Source: Acinetobacter bouvetii DSM 14964 = CIP 107468
GTDB taxonomy: Bacteria; Pseudomonadota; Gammaproteobacteria; Pseudomonadales; Moraxellaceae
NCBI RefSeq assembly: GCF_000368865.1
Contig: NZ_KB849725.1
Coordinates: 304,082 to 368,081 of the forward strand
DNA: 64,000 nt
Direction: 5' to 3'
Positions 35,240 through 43,477 of this stretch are shown here, piece by piece. The notes beneath the pieces were generated by a model. The model worked only from the letters and a program-made list of their open reading frames with translations, did no database searches and was not told the origin of the DNA. The translations under genes were made by a program, and so were the position numbers. Every line of letters begins with the position of its first letter. The first letter of the stretch is position 1.

Positions 35240-36478
35240 ATGCAAATTTATTCATTTTTTCAGCAGCCGGCGGACAAGCATATCTATGTGCAGAAAGGCT
35301 GCTTAGATGCATCAGCAGAACCTGAATTTATCTGGATAGACTGCACCCGTGAAGATGTTGTGAACCGCGCTGAAGCGTGGCAGCAGGAAATTGCTGAACA
35401 GGCCTCTGTGTGGCTGAATGAATATCACCTTAAAGATATTCTCAATTTAGAGCACCCATGCTCTTTTGACACCATGGATGATTATGATCTGCTGGTGTTC
35501 AGGAAACTGATTACCCCTGACGATGACATTAAAACGGGTGCAAAGGCTTTAGAGCAGCATGAGCGTGTTTTTGGGCTGGCTACAACGCCCATCAGCTTTA
35601 TTATGACGCCGCAGGCGCTGATTACCGTTCGGGAAAAAGGCAACAAGGAGGTAGAAAATTATCTGCAGCGAATCAATGCCATTTTAGCCCGCAATATAGA
35701 TGAGCAGAATAAAACTAAAAAACTGCCGCTGACAACCCTTGATCTTACGCTGCGGCTGCTGAACAGCATGGTGGATGGCTATTTGGATTTGCGCATGCCA
35801 TTAACCCGCCGTGTAGAATACTGGCAGCAGGAACTGCTGCAGGGCCACCGCCGGTTCAGCAAATGGCAACAGCTGCTGCAGGAAAACATGGCATTCCAGC
35901 AAGTTGAGAATCTCTGCGAAGAGCAGATTGAGTGCCTGCAGGAGCTGCGTGATGAAATTGTCGATAATTACCCGCATTTAAAAGGTAAAAAGAAAACAGA
36001 ACGGCAAGATATTATGCTGGTGCGGATGGATGATTTAAGCAGCCATATCGAACGGATTCAGAAGCATACGATTCGGCTGCGGGGGGCTGTACAGGCGGCG
36101 ATTGATCTGCATTTTTCAGCCATTGCGAATCAGACCAATGAAAATATGCGTATTCTTGCGATTATTACCGCAGTTTTTGCGCCGCTGACTTTGCTGACAG
36201 GGATATACGGCATGAATTTTGAGTTTATTCCGGGGCTGAAATACGAACGGGGCTTTTGGATTATGCTGGGCATTATGCTGATCACCACGGTATTGCTGAT
36301 TTACTATTTTTACCGCAGGCATATGGTTGGCCGGGGCGAGAAGAGCGTTATTGATATGCTGGCGCAGCAAAATCAAGATCAGCATTTAAGCTTATTCTGG
36401 TTTTTAGATTATGAGCCTCTGAAGCAGACTGTAAAAGGCACGCTAAAAGAGGTGGAAAAGCTGACAAGGATCAAATAA
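35240..36478 (+). CDS. CorA-family magnesium/divalent cation transporter
   Basis: 412 residues. CorA-type pentameric channel: a large cytoplasmic N-terminal domain, a long stalk helix (about 180-300), and two membrane helices near the C-terminus (about 303-323 and 334-354). The selectivity loop GIYGMNFEF contains the invariant GMN. Unlike the classical CorA, which ends a few residues after the second helix, this one continues for about 55 residues (KSVIDMLAQQNQDQHLSLFW and a basic end). It stands alone downstream of the pnp terminator. The ion (Mg, Co, Ni or Zn) cannot be decided; ZntB-like proteins belong to the same family. Confidence 0.9.
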   Translation: MQIYSFFQQPADKHIYVQKGCLDASAEPEFIWIDCTREDVVNRAEAWQQEIAEQASVWLNEYHLKDILNLEHPCSFDTMDDYDLLVFRKLITPDDDIKTGAKALEQHERVFGLATTPISFIMTPQALITVREKGNKEVENYLQRINAILARNIDEQNKTKKLPLTTLDLTLRLLNSMVDGYLDLRMPLTRRVEYWQQELLQGHRRFSKWQQLLQENMAFQQVENLCEEQIECLQELRDEIVDNYPHLKGKKKTERQDIMLVRMDDLSSHIERIQKHTIRLRGAVQAAIDLHFSAIANQTNENMRILAIITAVFAPLTLLTGIYGMNFEFIPGLKYERGFWIMLGIMLITTVLLIYYFYRRHMVGRGEKSVIDMLAQQNQDQHLSLFWFLDYEPLKQTVKGTLKEVEKLTRIK

Positions 36479-36706
36479 AGCCAGTCACTGGATTTGCCTC
36501 ACTGTTCCGTGCAATCACGATCTTAAATGCTGCTGCGGCAGCAGAAATGTTCATGGCTGGGCCGTTTCCTTGGGAGGTCAGTTTGCATGCAGATGATTAC
36601 GGCCTTTTCATTTCCCGAGCCGCACTGTAATTTTGTGCCGGAAATGCACATCACGATCAAGGCTAGGCGCCATGCAGAGTGTTGCCGGAACTGTGCAGAT
36701 AAGGGA

Positions 36707-36937
36707 TTAAAATGCAAAATTGCCGTTTTGTGTCTGCTTCAGCAGCCGGTATATTTCATCTTTCAGTTTCAGTTTTTTCCGCTTTAAGCTCTCAATATCA
36801 ATATTGATCAAGTTGACAGGGTCTTGCTCCAGCTGGCAAATCTCCTGATCCAATTCTTCATGCCGCTCAAAAAGATGAGCGAAATGCGGATTGTCCTCAC
36901 GGAGTTTTTGTATCAATTCCTTAAACTCAGGAAACAT
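36707..36937 (-). CDS. DUF465 (YdcH-like) family protein
   Basis: 76 residues if started at MFPEFKELIQKL, the usual first residues of this family; an in-frame ATG at 36973 would add 12 Lys-rich residues. The short helical hairpin shows HFAHLFERHEELDQEICQLE and LKRKKLKLKDEIYRLLK, matching DUF465. Cytosolic. The function of the family is unknown; the coiled-coil hairpin suggests protein binding. No operon partner is evident. Confidence 0.8.
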   Translation of the reverse strand: MFPEFKELIQKLREDNPHFAHLFERHEELDQEICQLEQDPVNLINIDIESLKRKKLKLKDEIYRLLKQTQNGNFAF

Positions 36938-37057
36938 ATTTTTAATCTTTTTATTGCATTCTTTGGTTTTCATAAGCTTGAACAGTTCTCTCAGATAAAT
37001 GAAAAAAATATCCAGCTTCCCCAGCAGCGCGGCTGCTGGGGAAGAGATCAGAATAGA

Positions 37058-37396
37058 TTAGTGGGGCTGGAATTGCTGATGTTTGACTTGACGTCGCAAG
37101 TTCTGTACTTCATCAATTAAATCCAGCATCATGGCCACTGCCGTAAAGCTGGCATCAAAGTCCCGCTGTAAACGGTATGCGCGCCGCGCGCGGGAAATAT
37201 CATCGCCAAAAAACTGGTGCACGCGGCTGTCAGGCCGGTTCGGCAAAATATCGTACTCCAGCAGCTGCAGCACCCATTCTGGGCTTTGTCCGCAGGCTTG
37301 GGCGAAATGCTGCAAGTCAAAACTGCGCTGTTCATCGACAATTTCAGTCTGTTCGCAGCCGTCAGATACAATTTCACGGTAATAAATTGTTGTCAT
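37058..37396 (-). CDS. cbpM: Chaperone modulator CbpM
   Basis: 112 residues, the family size. CbpM binds the J-domain of CbpA and blocks its DnaK-stimulating activity. The MerR-like helical core is visible: LQHFAQACGQSPEWVLQLLE, then the conserved DISRARRAYRLQRDFDASFT and a coiled end (MLDLIDEVQNLRRQVKHQ). It starts 11 nt after the cbpA stop on the same strand, the classical cbpA-cbpM order. Confidence 0.92.
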   Translation of the reverse strand: MTTIYYREIVSDGCEQTEIVDEQRSFDLQHFAQACGQSPEWVLQLLEYDILPNRPDSRVHQFFGDDISRARRAYRLQRDFDASFTAVAMMLDLIDEVQNLRRQVKHQQFQPH

Positions 37397-37407
37397 GAGG
37401 GTACTCC

Positions 37408-38382
37408 TTAAGGCTGTCTAGGCTTAAATTGCTGAAATGCTTCAGCAAATGCCTTATATGCCTGCTGCTCTTCCGCACTTTGAGCAGGAGGGGTTACTAT
37501 ATTTAATACCAAATACAAATGACCGGATGTTTTATTTGGTATCCCTTTATCTTTAAGGCGCAGCTGCTGGCCTGTTTTTGCATTTTTCGGCAAATTGACC
37601 TGAACTGTACCGCCATCCAAGGTTCTGACTTGAATGCTTTCCCCCAGAGCGGCTTCCCATGGCGCTACATCAACAGTCATATACACATCTGCGCCTTCGG
37701 CGTGCAGCCGCGGACTGCTGCGGTAATGCACTTCAATATACAGGTCACCATTGGTGCCGCCATTGATGCCAGACTGGCCTTGACCGCTGAGGCGGATTTG
37801 CTGGCCATCCTTTAAGCCTTTTGGAATTTTAACCTGCAGCGTTTTGCGCTGTACTTCAGGTTCCCCATAAGCATTTAAAGTTGGAATCTGCAGGGTAATA
37901 TTCTGGGTGGCGCCTGTGTAGGCAATGTCTAAATCAACCTCGATACTGGCGTGCTGGTCTTCGCCTTTATACGGCTGCTTGGTCCGGCGGCTCTGCTGAT
38001 ACTGGCTATGGCCGCCGCCAAAACCGGAGCCAAAGCGGCCAAACAGATCTTCAAATCCGCTGAAATCTGCCTGCTGGCCATTTTGACTGGAACTGTAGCG
38101 GTAAAATTGTGAATCATCAAAACCGGAACCGCTGCGTTCAGCTTGACCGCCAAATTGGCCAAAGCCTTCAGGATGATCCAGCTGAAAGTCATACTCCTGC
38201 TTTTTTTCTTCATTGCTTAAGGTGTCATAAGCGACATTTATTTCCTGCATGCGGGTTTCGGCATCGGTTTCTTTGCTTACATCCGGATGATACTTCCGCG
38301 CCAGTTTTCGGTAGGCTTTTTTCAGTTGATCCTGTGAAGCATCACGCGGTATGCCAAGCACCTCATAATAATTTTTTGCCAT
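37408..38382 (-). CDS. cbpA: DnaJ-like co-chaperone / nucleoid protein CbpA
   Basis: 324 residues. The N-terminal J-domain (about 1-70) contains the HPD motif in YRKLARKYHPDVSKE. It is followed by a Gly/Phe/Ser-rich linker (about 85-135) and two DnaJ C-terminal substrate-binding sub-domains (from KGEDQHASIEVDLDIAYTGA). There is no zinc-finger, so it is class II, as in CbpA. It stimulates DnaK and in E. coli also binds curved DNA. AGAGA lies before the ATG. A perfect 24-bp inverted repeat sits just upstream (38391-38447), so the leader RNA would be strongly folded. cbpM follows directly. Confidence 0.94.
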   Translation of the reverse strand: MAKNYYEVLGIPRDASQDQLKKAYRKLARKYHPDVSKETDAETRMQEINVAYDTLSNEEKKQEYDFQLDHPEGFGQFGGQAERSGSGFDDSQFYRYSSSQNGQQADFSGFEDLFGRFGSGFGGGHSQYQQSRRTKQPYKGEDQHASIEVDLDIAYTGATQNITLQIPTLNAYGEPEVQRKTLQVKIPKGLKDGQQIRLSGQGQSGINGGTNGDLYIEVHYRSSPRLHAEGADVYMTVDVAPWEAALGESIQVRTLDGGTVQVNLPKNAKTGQQLRLKDKGIPNKTSGHLYLVLNIVTPPAQSAEEQQAYKAFAEAFQQFKPRQP

Positions 38383-38390
38383 ATTCTCTA

Positions 38391-38447
38391 CTATGAACTC
38401 TGCTTAATATTGATAATCTTTTAATCAATATTAAGCAGAGTTCATAG
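38391..38447. repeat. Perfect 24-bp inverted repeat directly upstream of cbpA
   Basis: The left arm 38391-38414 (starting CTATGAACTCTGCTT) is the exact complement of the right arm 38424-38447 (ending AGCAGAGTTCATAG), with a 9-nt loop. It ends 8 nt before the cbpA start codon, with only the ribosome site AGAGA between. No T-run follows, so it is not a standard terminator. No target-site duplication or transposase is seen. Confidence 0.85.
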
Positions 38448-38496
38448 AAATGAAACAGTGTTTATTTGATGCATATTGTTTCAAAGTATGAATAAT

Positions 38497-38528
38497 AAAA
38501 AAAAGCCTCTAATTTGAGGCCTTTTTTT
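38497..38528 (-). terminator. Intrinsic terminator after the first DUF2147 gene
   Basis: A hairpin on GCCTC/GAGGC with flanking A and T runs, 17 nt beyond the stop codon of the gene at 38545. Confidence 0.85.
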
Positions 38529-38544
38529 AAATGCTGTCAAAGTA

Positions 38545-39021
38545 TTAATATTTAACCCATGTCACGCTGCGGCCAATAACAGAAATGCCAATATAGCCGC
38601 GCAATGTCAGGCGCTTTCCTGTTGCATTCAGTTTTGCCTTGCCTTTATAAATTTTGCCGCCGATCGGATCCAGTACTTTGCCGTCTACAAATTCATTGGG
38701 ATTATTTTCACTGGCTTTAAATCCCCATACGAACGGCAGGCCGATAAATGGCTTGCCTTTCAGAGCGCCAGGACAATTTGAGCAATAGACGGCTTTTTCA
38801 GCGCCAGGCAGACTGCGGGTTTCAACAATAACGCCTTCATAAGTTCCATCCGGTTTTTTGCGTATTTCTACATCAGCCCGGGAATATCCTGAACGGTCAT
38901 CAATGGTTTTCCATTTTCCGATCAGCGGATCATGAGTGACAGCCATGCTGAACATAGAAACTGAAGATAAAAATAATCCAGTCAGTAGACTTTTATAAAG
39001 ACCCTGCATGCTTTTCCCCAT
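38545..39021 (-). CDS. DUF2147 family secreted protein (copy 1)
   Basis: 158 residues. A signal peptide (SLLTGLFLSSVSMFSMAV) is followed by the DUF2147 signature GKWKTIDDRSGYSRADVEI, which closely resembles lipocalin-like small-molecule binders. A CxxC (YCSNCPG) is followed by the GKPFIGLPFVWGFK region and ends with GYIGISVIGRSVTWVKY. DUF2147 proteins are periplasmic and of unknown function. This is the third gene in direction of transcription of three tandem paralogs. Confidence 0.85.
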   Translation of the reverse strand: MGKSMQGLYKSLLTGLFLSSVSMFSMAVTHDPLIGKWKTIDDRSGYSRADVEIRKKPDGTYEGVIVETRSLPGAEKAVYCSNCPGALKGKPFIGLPFVWGFKASENNPNEFVDGKVLDPIGGKIYKGKAKLNATGKRLTLRGYIGISVIGRSVTWVKY

Positions 39022-39183
39022 AACAAATTTATAATTGATTTTAGAGCAGATGCACTAATCTATAGTAATTTTTTTAAAAATCAAATGGATAAATTGATAA
39101 TTTCATCACGGTCCTGGCATTTTTGTGATTTTTTCCTCAATCCGGCAGGCTTTTATCTAAAAATCTGGCGCATTCAATCCGGT

Positions 39184-39642
39184 TCAGTATTTGACCCACG
39201 TTAAATTGCGGCCAACTGCAGCGCCATCAGCCCGGCTATGGATCAGCAAATGTTTGCCGCTGTTCATGAGGCGGGCGCGCGCTGCAGAGTGCTGGCCGGA
39301 ATTCAGATCCAGCATTTTTCCGCCGGTATATTCATGCTGATGCGCTGGATCGGCGCTTAAACCTGACAGCATGGTCATGCCAATCACGGGCATATTTTTC
39401 TGAGCGCCTGCGCATTTGATACAGGTGTCCTGCGCAGCGGTTCCAGGAACTGAACGAGTACTGACAATTTTGGCGGAATACTGATTATTTTTATCCTTGC
39501 TGATCACGACATCGGATAGCGAGTAGCCTGTACGGTCATCAATCGTTTTCCATGTTCCGAGCAAAGGGTCGGTTGCAGCCCATGCAGCAAAGCTGAAGCT
39601 GTAAAGACTGAGAAAGAGGGCAGTAATTAAATTAAATTTCAT
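39184..39642 (-). CDS. DUF2147 family secreted protein (copy 2)
   Basis: 152 residues with a signal peptide (LITALFLSLYSFSFAAWA). The same signature is present (GTWKTIDDRTGYSLSDVVI), a CxxC (TCIKCAG), and NMPVIGMTMLSGL. The end diverges from the other two copies (GAAVGRNLTWVKY; HSRADG in place of the RGYIG/RGYVG region). It lies 162 nt upstream of copy 1 and 310 nt downstream of copy 3. It has its own AT-rich upstream region, so the copies are likely separate transcription units. Confidence 0.83.
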   Translation of the reverse strand: MKFNLITALFLSLYSFSFAAWAATDPLLGTWKTIDDRTGYSLSDVVISKDKNNQYSAKIVSTRSVPGTAAQDTCIKCAGAQKNMPVIGMTMLSGLSADPAHQHEYTGGKMLDLNSGQHSAARARLMNSGKHLLIHSRADGAAVGRNLTWVKY

Positions 39643-39952
39643 GAAAATAAGCTCAAACTATAAACCGTTAAATTAAAAGGCATAAAAAAAATAAGGATTT
39701 AATATATAGTGAAATATAGTTTGATTTCTAGTGCTATTTTTAAATAAAGCTAAATTATTTCAATGTATTGCGACTTATTGGTGTAAAGGTGGAGTAAATC
39801 GCTGTATATGCTTAGGCAGAAAAAGCATGGCTAAAAAATAGCAATGGGATAGATGTGGAACATGCGATTCATGGATTGAGATGAATCTGTTGACTGCTTG
39901 CCTAAGCGCTGTAAAAAATGCAGCAGCCTAAGCGTCAGCAAGAAATGGCTGA
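39643..39952. other. Gene-free interval between DUF2147 copies 2 and 3
   Basis: 310 nt without a credible reading frame or recognisable RNA. It probably holds the promoter of copy 2 and the 3' end of copy 3. No repeat or terminator with a T-run was found. Confidence 0.45.
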
Positions 39953-40405
39953 TCAGTCGATACGAATCCAAGAGACGGTTCTGCCCAGCAGCGTAGTTCC
40001 TACATAGCCGCGCAGGGTCAAAACATTGCCGCGGGCATTCAATTGGCCTTTGCTCTGATAGGTGTTGCCTGACAGAGGGTCTATAATTGTGCCATTAATG
40101 TATTCATTGGCCTTTTCGCTGCTGTGTTCAAAACCAGACAGGATAGACAGGCCCAGCAATGGCGCATTTTTAAGTTTGCCTTCGCACTTTGCACAATGGC
40201 TGATGGCCGGACGGTTGGGAATGGCATGAATTTTGACAATTTTTCCGGCATAGCGTCCATCTTTGAGTCTGCTGATTTTCACTTCAGCGCGGGCATAGCC
40301 GGTTTTGTCGTCAATGGTTTTCCATGTTCCGCTAATATCGGCTGCCTGCACTTGCAGGCTGAAGGTGAAAAAAGCGAATAGGCTGAAGAAGAACTTTTGA
40401 TTCAT
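39953..40405 (-). CDS. DUF2147 family secreted protein (copy 3)
   Basis: 150 residues with a signal peptide (FFFSLFAFFTFSLQVQAAD). The signature GTWKTIDDKTGYARAEVKI, a CxxC (HCAKCEG), NAPLLGLSILSGF, and the C-terminal GYVGTTLLGRTVSWIRID are clear. It is first in the direction of transcription of the three copies and the most similar to copy 1 in the C-terminal GY(I/V)G segment. AAACTCC upstream gives only a modest ribosome site. Confidence 0.85.
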   Translation of the reverse strand: MNQKFFFSLFAFFTFSLQVQAADISGTWKTIDDKTGYARAEVKISRLKDGRYAGKIVKIHAIPNRPAISHCAKCEGKLKNAPLLGLSILSGFEHSSEKANEYINGTIIDPLSGNTYQSKGQLNARGNVLTLRGYVGTTLLGRTVSWIRID

Positions 40406-40603
40406 ATGGAGTTTCCAATTGTTTTTTCATTTTTTTATGATTTGAAAATTAAAGCTTTTATTGCTGTTATGGCTTTATTTCCGCGCAAATTTTACAAGAT
40501 CAGCCGCGGATAGCAAGTTTATTCATCTATTTTTCAACGGTTTTAGAATGCGCCTGAGAGCAGCGGCATGGAGTTCATCTGCTGACTGTTTTTTGCATAA
40601 AAA

Positions 40604-40628
40604 AAGCATCCATTTAGGATGCTTTTTT
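40604..40628 (-). terminator. Intrinsic terminator after hslO
   Basis: AGCATCC and GGATGCT arms with a 5-nt loop, and A/T runs on either side, 12 nt beyond the hslO stop. Confidence 0.88.
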
Positions 40629-40639
40629 TAGTCGTTTTT

Positions 40640-41515
40640 TTAACTGAGGTGCTCGCCAAATAAGCCCAGCGCTTCTTCTGCTGTAAAGCTGTAATGCGCA
40701 TTGCAAAATTGGCAATCCATGCTGATCGGATTTTGATGTTCCAGCGTTTCACGGACAGCCGCCGCGCCAATCTGCATCAATGCATTTGCACAGCGCTCCT
40801 TCGAGCAGGTGCAGCCAAAATGCAAATTTTCGGCTTCCGGCAGCCGGACGTCTTCTTCATTGTATAAGCGGTACAGAATTTCACTGGTGTCCAGCTCGGT
40901 TAATTCTTCCGCTTTCAATGTTTCGGTCAGCATGGTTAAGCGCGGCCACAGGTCTTCATCGACACGGCGCTGTTCTTCTTCACTGTTGCGCGGCAGGAGC
41001 TGAATCAGCAGGCCGCCTGAGCGCTGCGCTGTGCTTGCCAGCACAATGCGGGTTGGAATTTGTGCGGACAGGTCATAATACTGCATCAAGCAGCCGGCTA
41101 AAGTCGGCTGGTCCAAAGGCACAATCCCTTGATAGCGTTCACCGAATTCAGGTTCGATATTGATAAAAAGCACTGGATTCTGCAGTGTTTTTAATACTGT
41201 GCTGCTGCTTTCCGCCTGCAGAAAATGCGGATCTTCCTCATAGTCTGCTAAGGCGCGGACTTCACCTAAGTGATTGCATTCCGCCATGCCCCATTTGAAT
41301 GTGCCGGATGCCTGAATTTGCAAGCTGATTCGGCCTTTGATTTTTAATGTGCTGGCCAGCAGCGCGGTCGCGCTCAGCATTTCACCCAATAAAATTTGTA
41401 CGGCAGGGGCATAGCTGCGCTGCGCCAAAATGGTTTGCAGAGCTTCCTCAAGGTGAACAACTTCACCGCGTACAGGGCTATCTTCAATAAAAAAGCGTTG
41501 GCGTAAATCAGACAT
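40640..41515 (-). CDS. hslO: Redox-regulated molecular chaperone Hsp33
   Basis: 291 residues from the ATG at 41515, with GGAGAA 4-5 nt upstream. Hsp33 is a cytosolic holdase switched on by oxidation of its zinc-binding cysteines. The N-terminal half shows MSDLRQRFFIEDSPVRGEVV and ALLASTLKIKGRISLQIQ. The redox switch is intact at the C-terminus: CTC in HFGCTCSKERC and CQFC in MDCQFCNAHY, the CXC plus CXXC that binds zinc. An intrinsic terminator follows. Confidence 0.95.
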   Translation of the reverse strand: MSDLRQRFFIEDSPVRGEVVHLEEALQTILAQRSYAPAVQILLGEMLSATALLASTLKIKGRISLQIQASGTFKWGMAECNHLGEVRALADYEEDPHFLQAESSSTVLKTLQNPVLFINIEPEFGERYQGIVPLDQPTLAGCLMQYYDLSAQIPTRIVLASTAQRSGGLLIQLLPRNSEEEQRRVDEDLWPRLTMLTETLKAEELTELDTSEILYRLYNEEDVRLPEAENLHFGCTCSKERCANALMQIGAAAVRETLEHQNPISMDCQFCNAHYSFTAEEALGLFGEHLS

Positions 41516-41565
41516 AAAATTCTCCATAACCCTGCCTTAATGGTGACACTATTGTAAAACACAAG

Positions 41566-43410
41566 TCATTCAAGATCATCTCTTGTAACATCAATGCGGT
41601 CACGCCTCAGTTCACGCTGCAAATCTACACCGGTATGGGGCTGGCGGATTTGCGTATCACTTTCAAATAAATGTTCCAGTTCCGCTAAAGCGTTACGATG
41701 TGTTTCGTAAACTTTCTGCTCATCGGTATAAATATGCTGCTGCTGGGAAAGCAGGGCTTCATCAAAATTGCGGAACAGCTCGATGCTTTTATAAGCGTCA
41801 TCTTCACTGACGCCAACATCCCGCAGCAGGTGGTAGGCCATTCCCAGTGAAGACAGATAAGTTTCACGCCAAATATGCTCGACGCCGATATCGCGCAGCA
41901 GATGGACATGATGGCGGTCGCGGGCGCGCACCAGCAGCTTCAAGTTGGGATAATTCAAGCGGATATGGCGCGCAATATTCATGGAATCTTCAATGTCATC
42001 AATGGCCAAAACAAAGACTTTGGCATGCTCAATGCCGGCAGCGCGCAGAATATCCGGCTGAGCGGCATCGCCGTAGTAAAGCTTGCCGCCATAGGTGCGC
42101 ACAAAATCGACTTTATCCAAGTTGCTGTCAACCGCAGTAAAAGGCTGGTGCTGAATATGCGCGACACGGGCAATAATTTGTCCAAAGCGGCCAAAGCCGG
42201 CAATGATAATCGGCGGATGATGATCCGGGATATCGTCATATTCGGGCGCTGCATCGCTTTTTTGCAGGCGCGGTGAAATCACTGAATTCATCAGCCAATA
42301 AATCACCGGCGTCAGCACCATGGATAAGGTCACCATTAAGGTCAGAGGCTCCATCATGGCTTGGGTCAGCACTTTTTCACTGACCGCTACGCTCAGCACC
42401 ACAAAGGCAAATTCACCGCCTTGCGCCAGGCAGGCCGCCAGCATCAGGCTGTTGCGCCATGACTGGCGGAAATAGCGGGCAATGGCGGTCAGCGCCAGCA
42501 TTTTGACCAGCATCAGCACTAATGCGCCGCCAATGATCAGCATCGGCATATCAATAAACAGCGACAGCTTGGTGGTCATGCCGACAGTCATAAAGAACAG
42601 GCCAAGCAGCAATCCCTTGAAGGGGGCAATGCTGGCTTCCAGCTCATGGCGGAATTCGGAATCGGCTAGCAATACCCCTGTAAGGAAGGCGCCTAAGGTG
42701 GTGCTGATGCCAAGCACATCCATCAGCCCTACGACGCCCAAAATAATGAATAGGCCAACAGCCGTGATCAGTTCATGCGCGCCGCTTTTGGCGACAAAAC
42801 GGAAAAAGGGCCGCATCAGGTAGCGGCTGAACAGAAACAGCCCGGTAAATGTGGCGACTATCGCAGCAAAGTAGGCAACGCCGTGATGGGTGGATTCTGT
42901 GCCGGCGAGCAGCGGAATAATGGCAATTAATGGAATGGCGGCCATATCCTGAAACAGCAGAATGGAAAAAGACTGCTGGCCGAAGGTGGTGTTCAGCTGC
43001 TGTTTTTCCGTCAAGAGCTGCAGGATAAATGCTGTGGATGATAACGCCAGCGCAAAGCCAATCACAGTACTGGCGGCAATGCTTTGCTGCAGGGCAAAGA
43101 AACAGATTACTGCCAGCAGGATGCCTGAAATGCCGACCTGCAGGCTGCCCATGACAAAGATGGAGTGGCGCATTTCCCACAGGCGCTGCGGACGCAGTTC
43201 CAGTCCAATAATAAACATCAGCAGAATCACGCCGAAATCGCCCAGTTCCTGAATCGCCACGGCATCGCTGGCAATATTCAGCACATTCGGCCCCAGCAGC
43301 ATGCCGGTAAATAAATAGCCCAATACGGTTGCGATGCCAAAACGCTTCAGCAAGGGCACCAGCAGCAGCGAGGCGCCTAAAAAAATGGTGATTTGCAGCA
43401 GTAGTGGCAT
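41566..43410 (-). CDS. Monovalent cation:proton antiporter (CPA2/Kef type) with RCK_N domain
   Basis: 614 residues: about 12-13 hydrophobic segments over the first 390 residues (for example GYLFTGMLLGPNVLNI, VGLMDVLGISTTLGAFLTGVL, LAACLAQGGEFAFVVLSVA), then a Rossmann RCK_N domain with NAD-binding GFGRFGQIIARVAH and DIEDSMNIARHIRLNYP. The C-terminus is a charged helical tail. The family exchanges K+ or Na+ for H+ at the inner membrane; KefB/KefC are glutathione-gated relatives. Whether this one is glutathione-gated cannot be read. No KefF/KefG ancillary gene is adjacent. Confidence 0.9.
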   Translation of the reverse strand: MPLLLQITIFLGASLLLVPLLKRFGIATVLGYLFTGMLLGPNVLNIASDAVAIQELGDFGVILLMFIIGLELRPQRLWEMRHSIFVMGSLQVGISGILLAVICFFALQQSIAASTVIGFALALSSTAFILQLLTEKQQLNTTFGQQSFSILLFQDMAAIPLIAIIPLLAGTESTHHGVAYFAAIVATFTGLFLFSRYLMRPFFRFVAKSGAHELITAVGLFIILGVVGLMDVLGISTTLGAFLTGVLLADSEFRHELEASIAPFKGLLLGLFFMTVGMTTKLSLFIDMPMLIIGGALVLMLVKMLALTAIARYFRQSWRNSLMLAACLAQGGEFAFVVLSVAVSEKVLTQAMMEPLTLMVTLSMVLTPVIYWLMNSVISPRLQKSDAAPEYDDIPDHHPPIIIAGFGRFGQIIARVAHIQHQPFTAVDSNLDKVDFVRTYGGKLYYGDAAQPDILRAAGIEHAKVFVLAIDDIEDSMNIARHIRLNYPNLKLLVRARDRHHVHLLRDIGVEHIWRETYLSSLGMAYHLLRDVGVSEDDAYKSIELFRNFDEALLSQQQHIYTDEQKVYETHRNALAELEHLFESDTQIRQPHTGVDLQRELRRDRIDVTRDDLE

Positions 43411-43477
43411 GTGTCCATCCTAGTTCTGTTTCTTTCTGTGCAGTATGCCGTGAAAGGGCTGAGGGGTTAAAACAGCT

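Noticed and set aside
36479..36706. Possible decayed gene between corA and the DUF465 gene
   Set aside because: Both strands hold short frames, but none resembles a known protein, and no clear frameshift restores a longer one.
38391..38447. Insertion-sequence ends or MITE
   Set aside because: No target-site duplication, no transposase fragment and only a 9-nt centre; kept as an unexplained inverted repeat.
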